Below, piece by piece: positions 63,386 through 64,000 of a stretch of 64,000 nt of DNA. A model generated the notes under the pieces. The model ran no database searches. It was not told where the DNA came from and saw only the letters and a program-made list of their open reading frames with translations. The stretch is from positions 78,204-142,203 of the forward strand of contig PDRW01000029.1 of the NCBI GenBank assembly GCA_002746935.1, given 5' to 3'. Position numbers and translations under genes: made by a program. Origin of the DNA: Rhodobacterales bacterium. GTDB taxonomy: Bacteria; Pseudomonadota; Alphaproteobacteria; Rhodobacterales; Rhodobacteraceae. Within the stretch, counting starts at the first letter, position 1; every line of letters starts with the position of its first letter.

Positions 63386-63820
63386 TGAAATCGAGGATCC
63401 GCTCGCCGTGATATGCCCCATGATGTGCCCCTGATGTGCCCCTGATGTGCCTTGGCTGGCACCGCGCGAGAAAGCGATGCCGTCCGTCTGCCATGCCTGT
63501 CCTGCGCGTCTGCCGCGCTTGCAGGCGACAATAACGGCTCCGGTCGTCGGTGAAAACCCTGCCAGAGCGTCCTCAGCGGTTTCGCGCCCCGAAAGCGCCG
63601 CCGGGTCAGCGGCGGAGCCGGCTGCCAGAGGCGCCGGCCCCTCGCCGAAGTCATGCCGTGGCCCCTTGGCGTTGTGGCGCTGGCCGGGCCAAGGCGCTTG
63701 CGGGGGGCTTGCAGGGCCTTTCAGAATCGCCCACACGCGGTTATCGGATCCGGCACGCCCGCAGGAGCGGCAGACAGGCCGCCTGCGGCGGTCCGGGAGC
63801 CCCGTATGCCGGAGAAGCGC
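63386..63820. other. Non-coding gap before tRNA-Ser
   Basis: About 435 bp. No supported gene. An 11-bp tandem repeat TGATGTGCCCC lies at 63421-63453 (three units, the last diverged), overlapping the possible upstream start of the SPOR lipoprotein gene. The rest shows nothing recognisable. Confidence 0.5.
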
Positions 63821-63908
63821 GGAAGGGTGGCAGAGTGGTCGATTGCACCGGTCTTGAAAACCGGCGATGTGCAAGCATCCGTGGGTTCGAATCCCACCCC
63901 TTCCGCCA
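63821..63908 (+). tRNA. tRNA-Ser (TGA)
   Basis: 88 nt with encoded CCA and a variable arm, as expected for Ser. Acceptor GGAAGGG pairs with CCCTTCC, discriminator G. The anticodon stem-loop CCGGT-CTTGAAA-ACCGG gives TGA, and the T-arm has GGGTTCGAATCCC. Confidence 0.95.
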
Positions 63909-64000
63909 CTTCAGAACAAAACTGGGCACTGGTGCCGCATTGCCTTCGCTTTGGTGCGCCAGAGTGTGCAGCAGGTTGGTTTTGTTGCCGATGATGCGGA

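Noticed and set aside
63909-64000. Possible integrase or phage start after tRNA-Ser
   Set aside because: Only 92 bp remain and no coding signal is visible; nothing can be supported.

Overview
The window looks like a chromosomal segment of a high-GC alphaproteobacterium of the order Rhodobacterales (family Rhodobacteraceae in the wide sense); the genus is not resolved. The evidence is the gene neighbourhoods (murA-DUF2948-hisD-UPF0262 with infA-maf-RNase E/G-yacG; SPOR lipoprotein-dacC-tmk-holB-tatD; hisC-tyrC-extensin-like), short ATGA-type gene overlaps, strong GC bias at third codon positions, a type I sulfide:quinone oxidoreductase and a Hint-domain protein. Nearly all genes are intact core metabolism or cell-envelope genes. 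I see no insertion sequence, prophage, rRNA operon or CRISPR array.

Layout. 0-3.7 kb: 3' part of an ABC exporter and an acyl-CoA synthetase. 4.6-7.2 kb (minus): DUF1285 protein, hydroxypyruvate isomerase-like protein, VOC protein and WYL regulator in one probable operon. 7.2-14.1 kb (plus): a MoxR ATPase, DUF58, BatA/DUF4159 and amidotransferase-like membrane protein operon. 14.7-16.98 kb: tRNA-Phe, yacG, RNase E/G, maf, infA. 17.3-18.4 kb: an Lrp-type regulator and a LysE exporter on the opposite strand, set inside an otherwise conserved minus-strand cluster. 18.5-22.9 kb: LMW phosphatase, UPF0262, hisD, DUF2948, murA and a small basic protein. 23.1-25.5 kb: tRNA-Thr and tRNA-Ala(CGC), with 3' ends facing each other around one saccharopine-dehydrogenase-like/DUF4166 gene. 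25.6-27.5 kb: thioredoxin 2 and a geranylgeranyl-reductase-like flavoprotein. 28.3-33.0 kb: gcvT-gcvH-gcvP under a tandem glycine riboswitch. 33-38.9 kb: glutamyl-tRNA synthetase, a zinc-metallopeptidase, NAD synthetase and an 18-repeat MORN protein. 39.2-41.3 kb: sqr and a TetR regulator. 41.9-46.5 kb: leuA and a TRAP transporter. 46.5-53.5 kb: FAH-family hydrolase, Hint protein, rpsD, YqhA-like protein, hisC, tyrC and extensin-like protein. 53.6-56.7 kb: divergent zur-znuC-znuB and znuA around a Zur-box-like palindrome. 56.8-63.4 kb: AEC transporter, then MBL hydrolase, tatD, holB, tmk, dacC and SPOR lipoprotein. A tRNA-Ser(TGA) lies at the right end.

Four layers of repeats sit between genes. 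There are six copies of a ~50-bp element with a conserved TTTTTCCTGG...AAATACTC head and a G/C-run hairpin tail. Two copies of a ~100-bp imperfect palindrome occur at 4.1 and 14.4 kb. A 24-bp palindromic repeat (core TTAGTCCGGA) lies in two convergent intergenic gaps at 27.8 and 35.2 kb. A 23-bp tandem repeat abuts tRNA-Ala. The most notable protein-level oddities are an NAD synthetase whose glutaminase cysteine position reads Gly, an RNase E/G that stops exactly where its zinc-link should be while the overlapping yacG begins with CPICG, a TRAP binding protein with a four-residue-periodic Arg-rich signal peptide, and an exported MORN-repeat protein.
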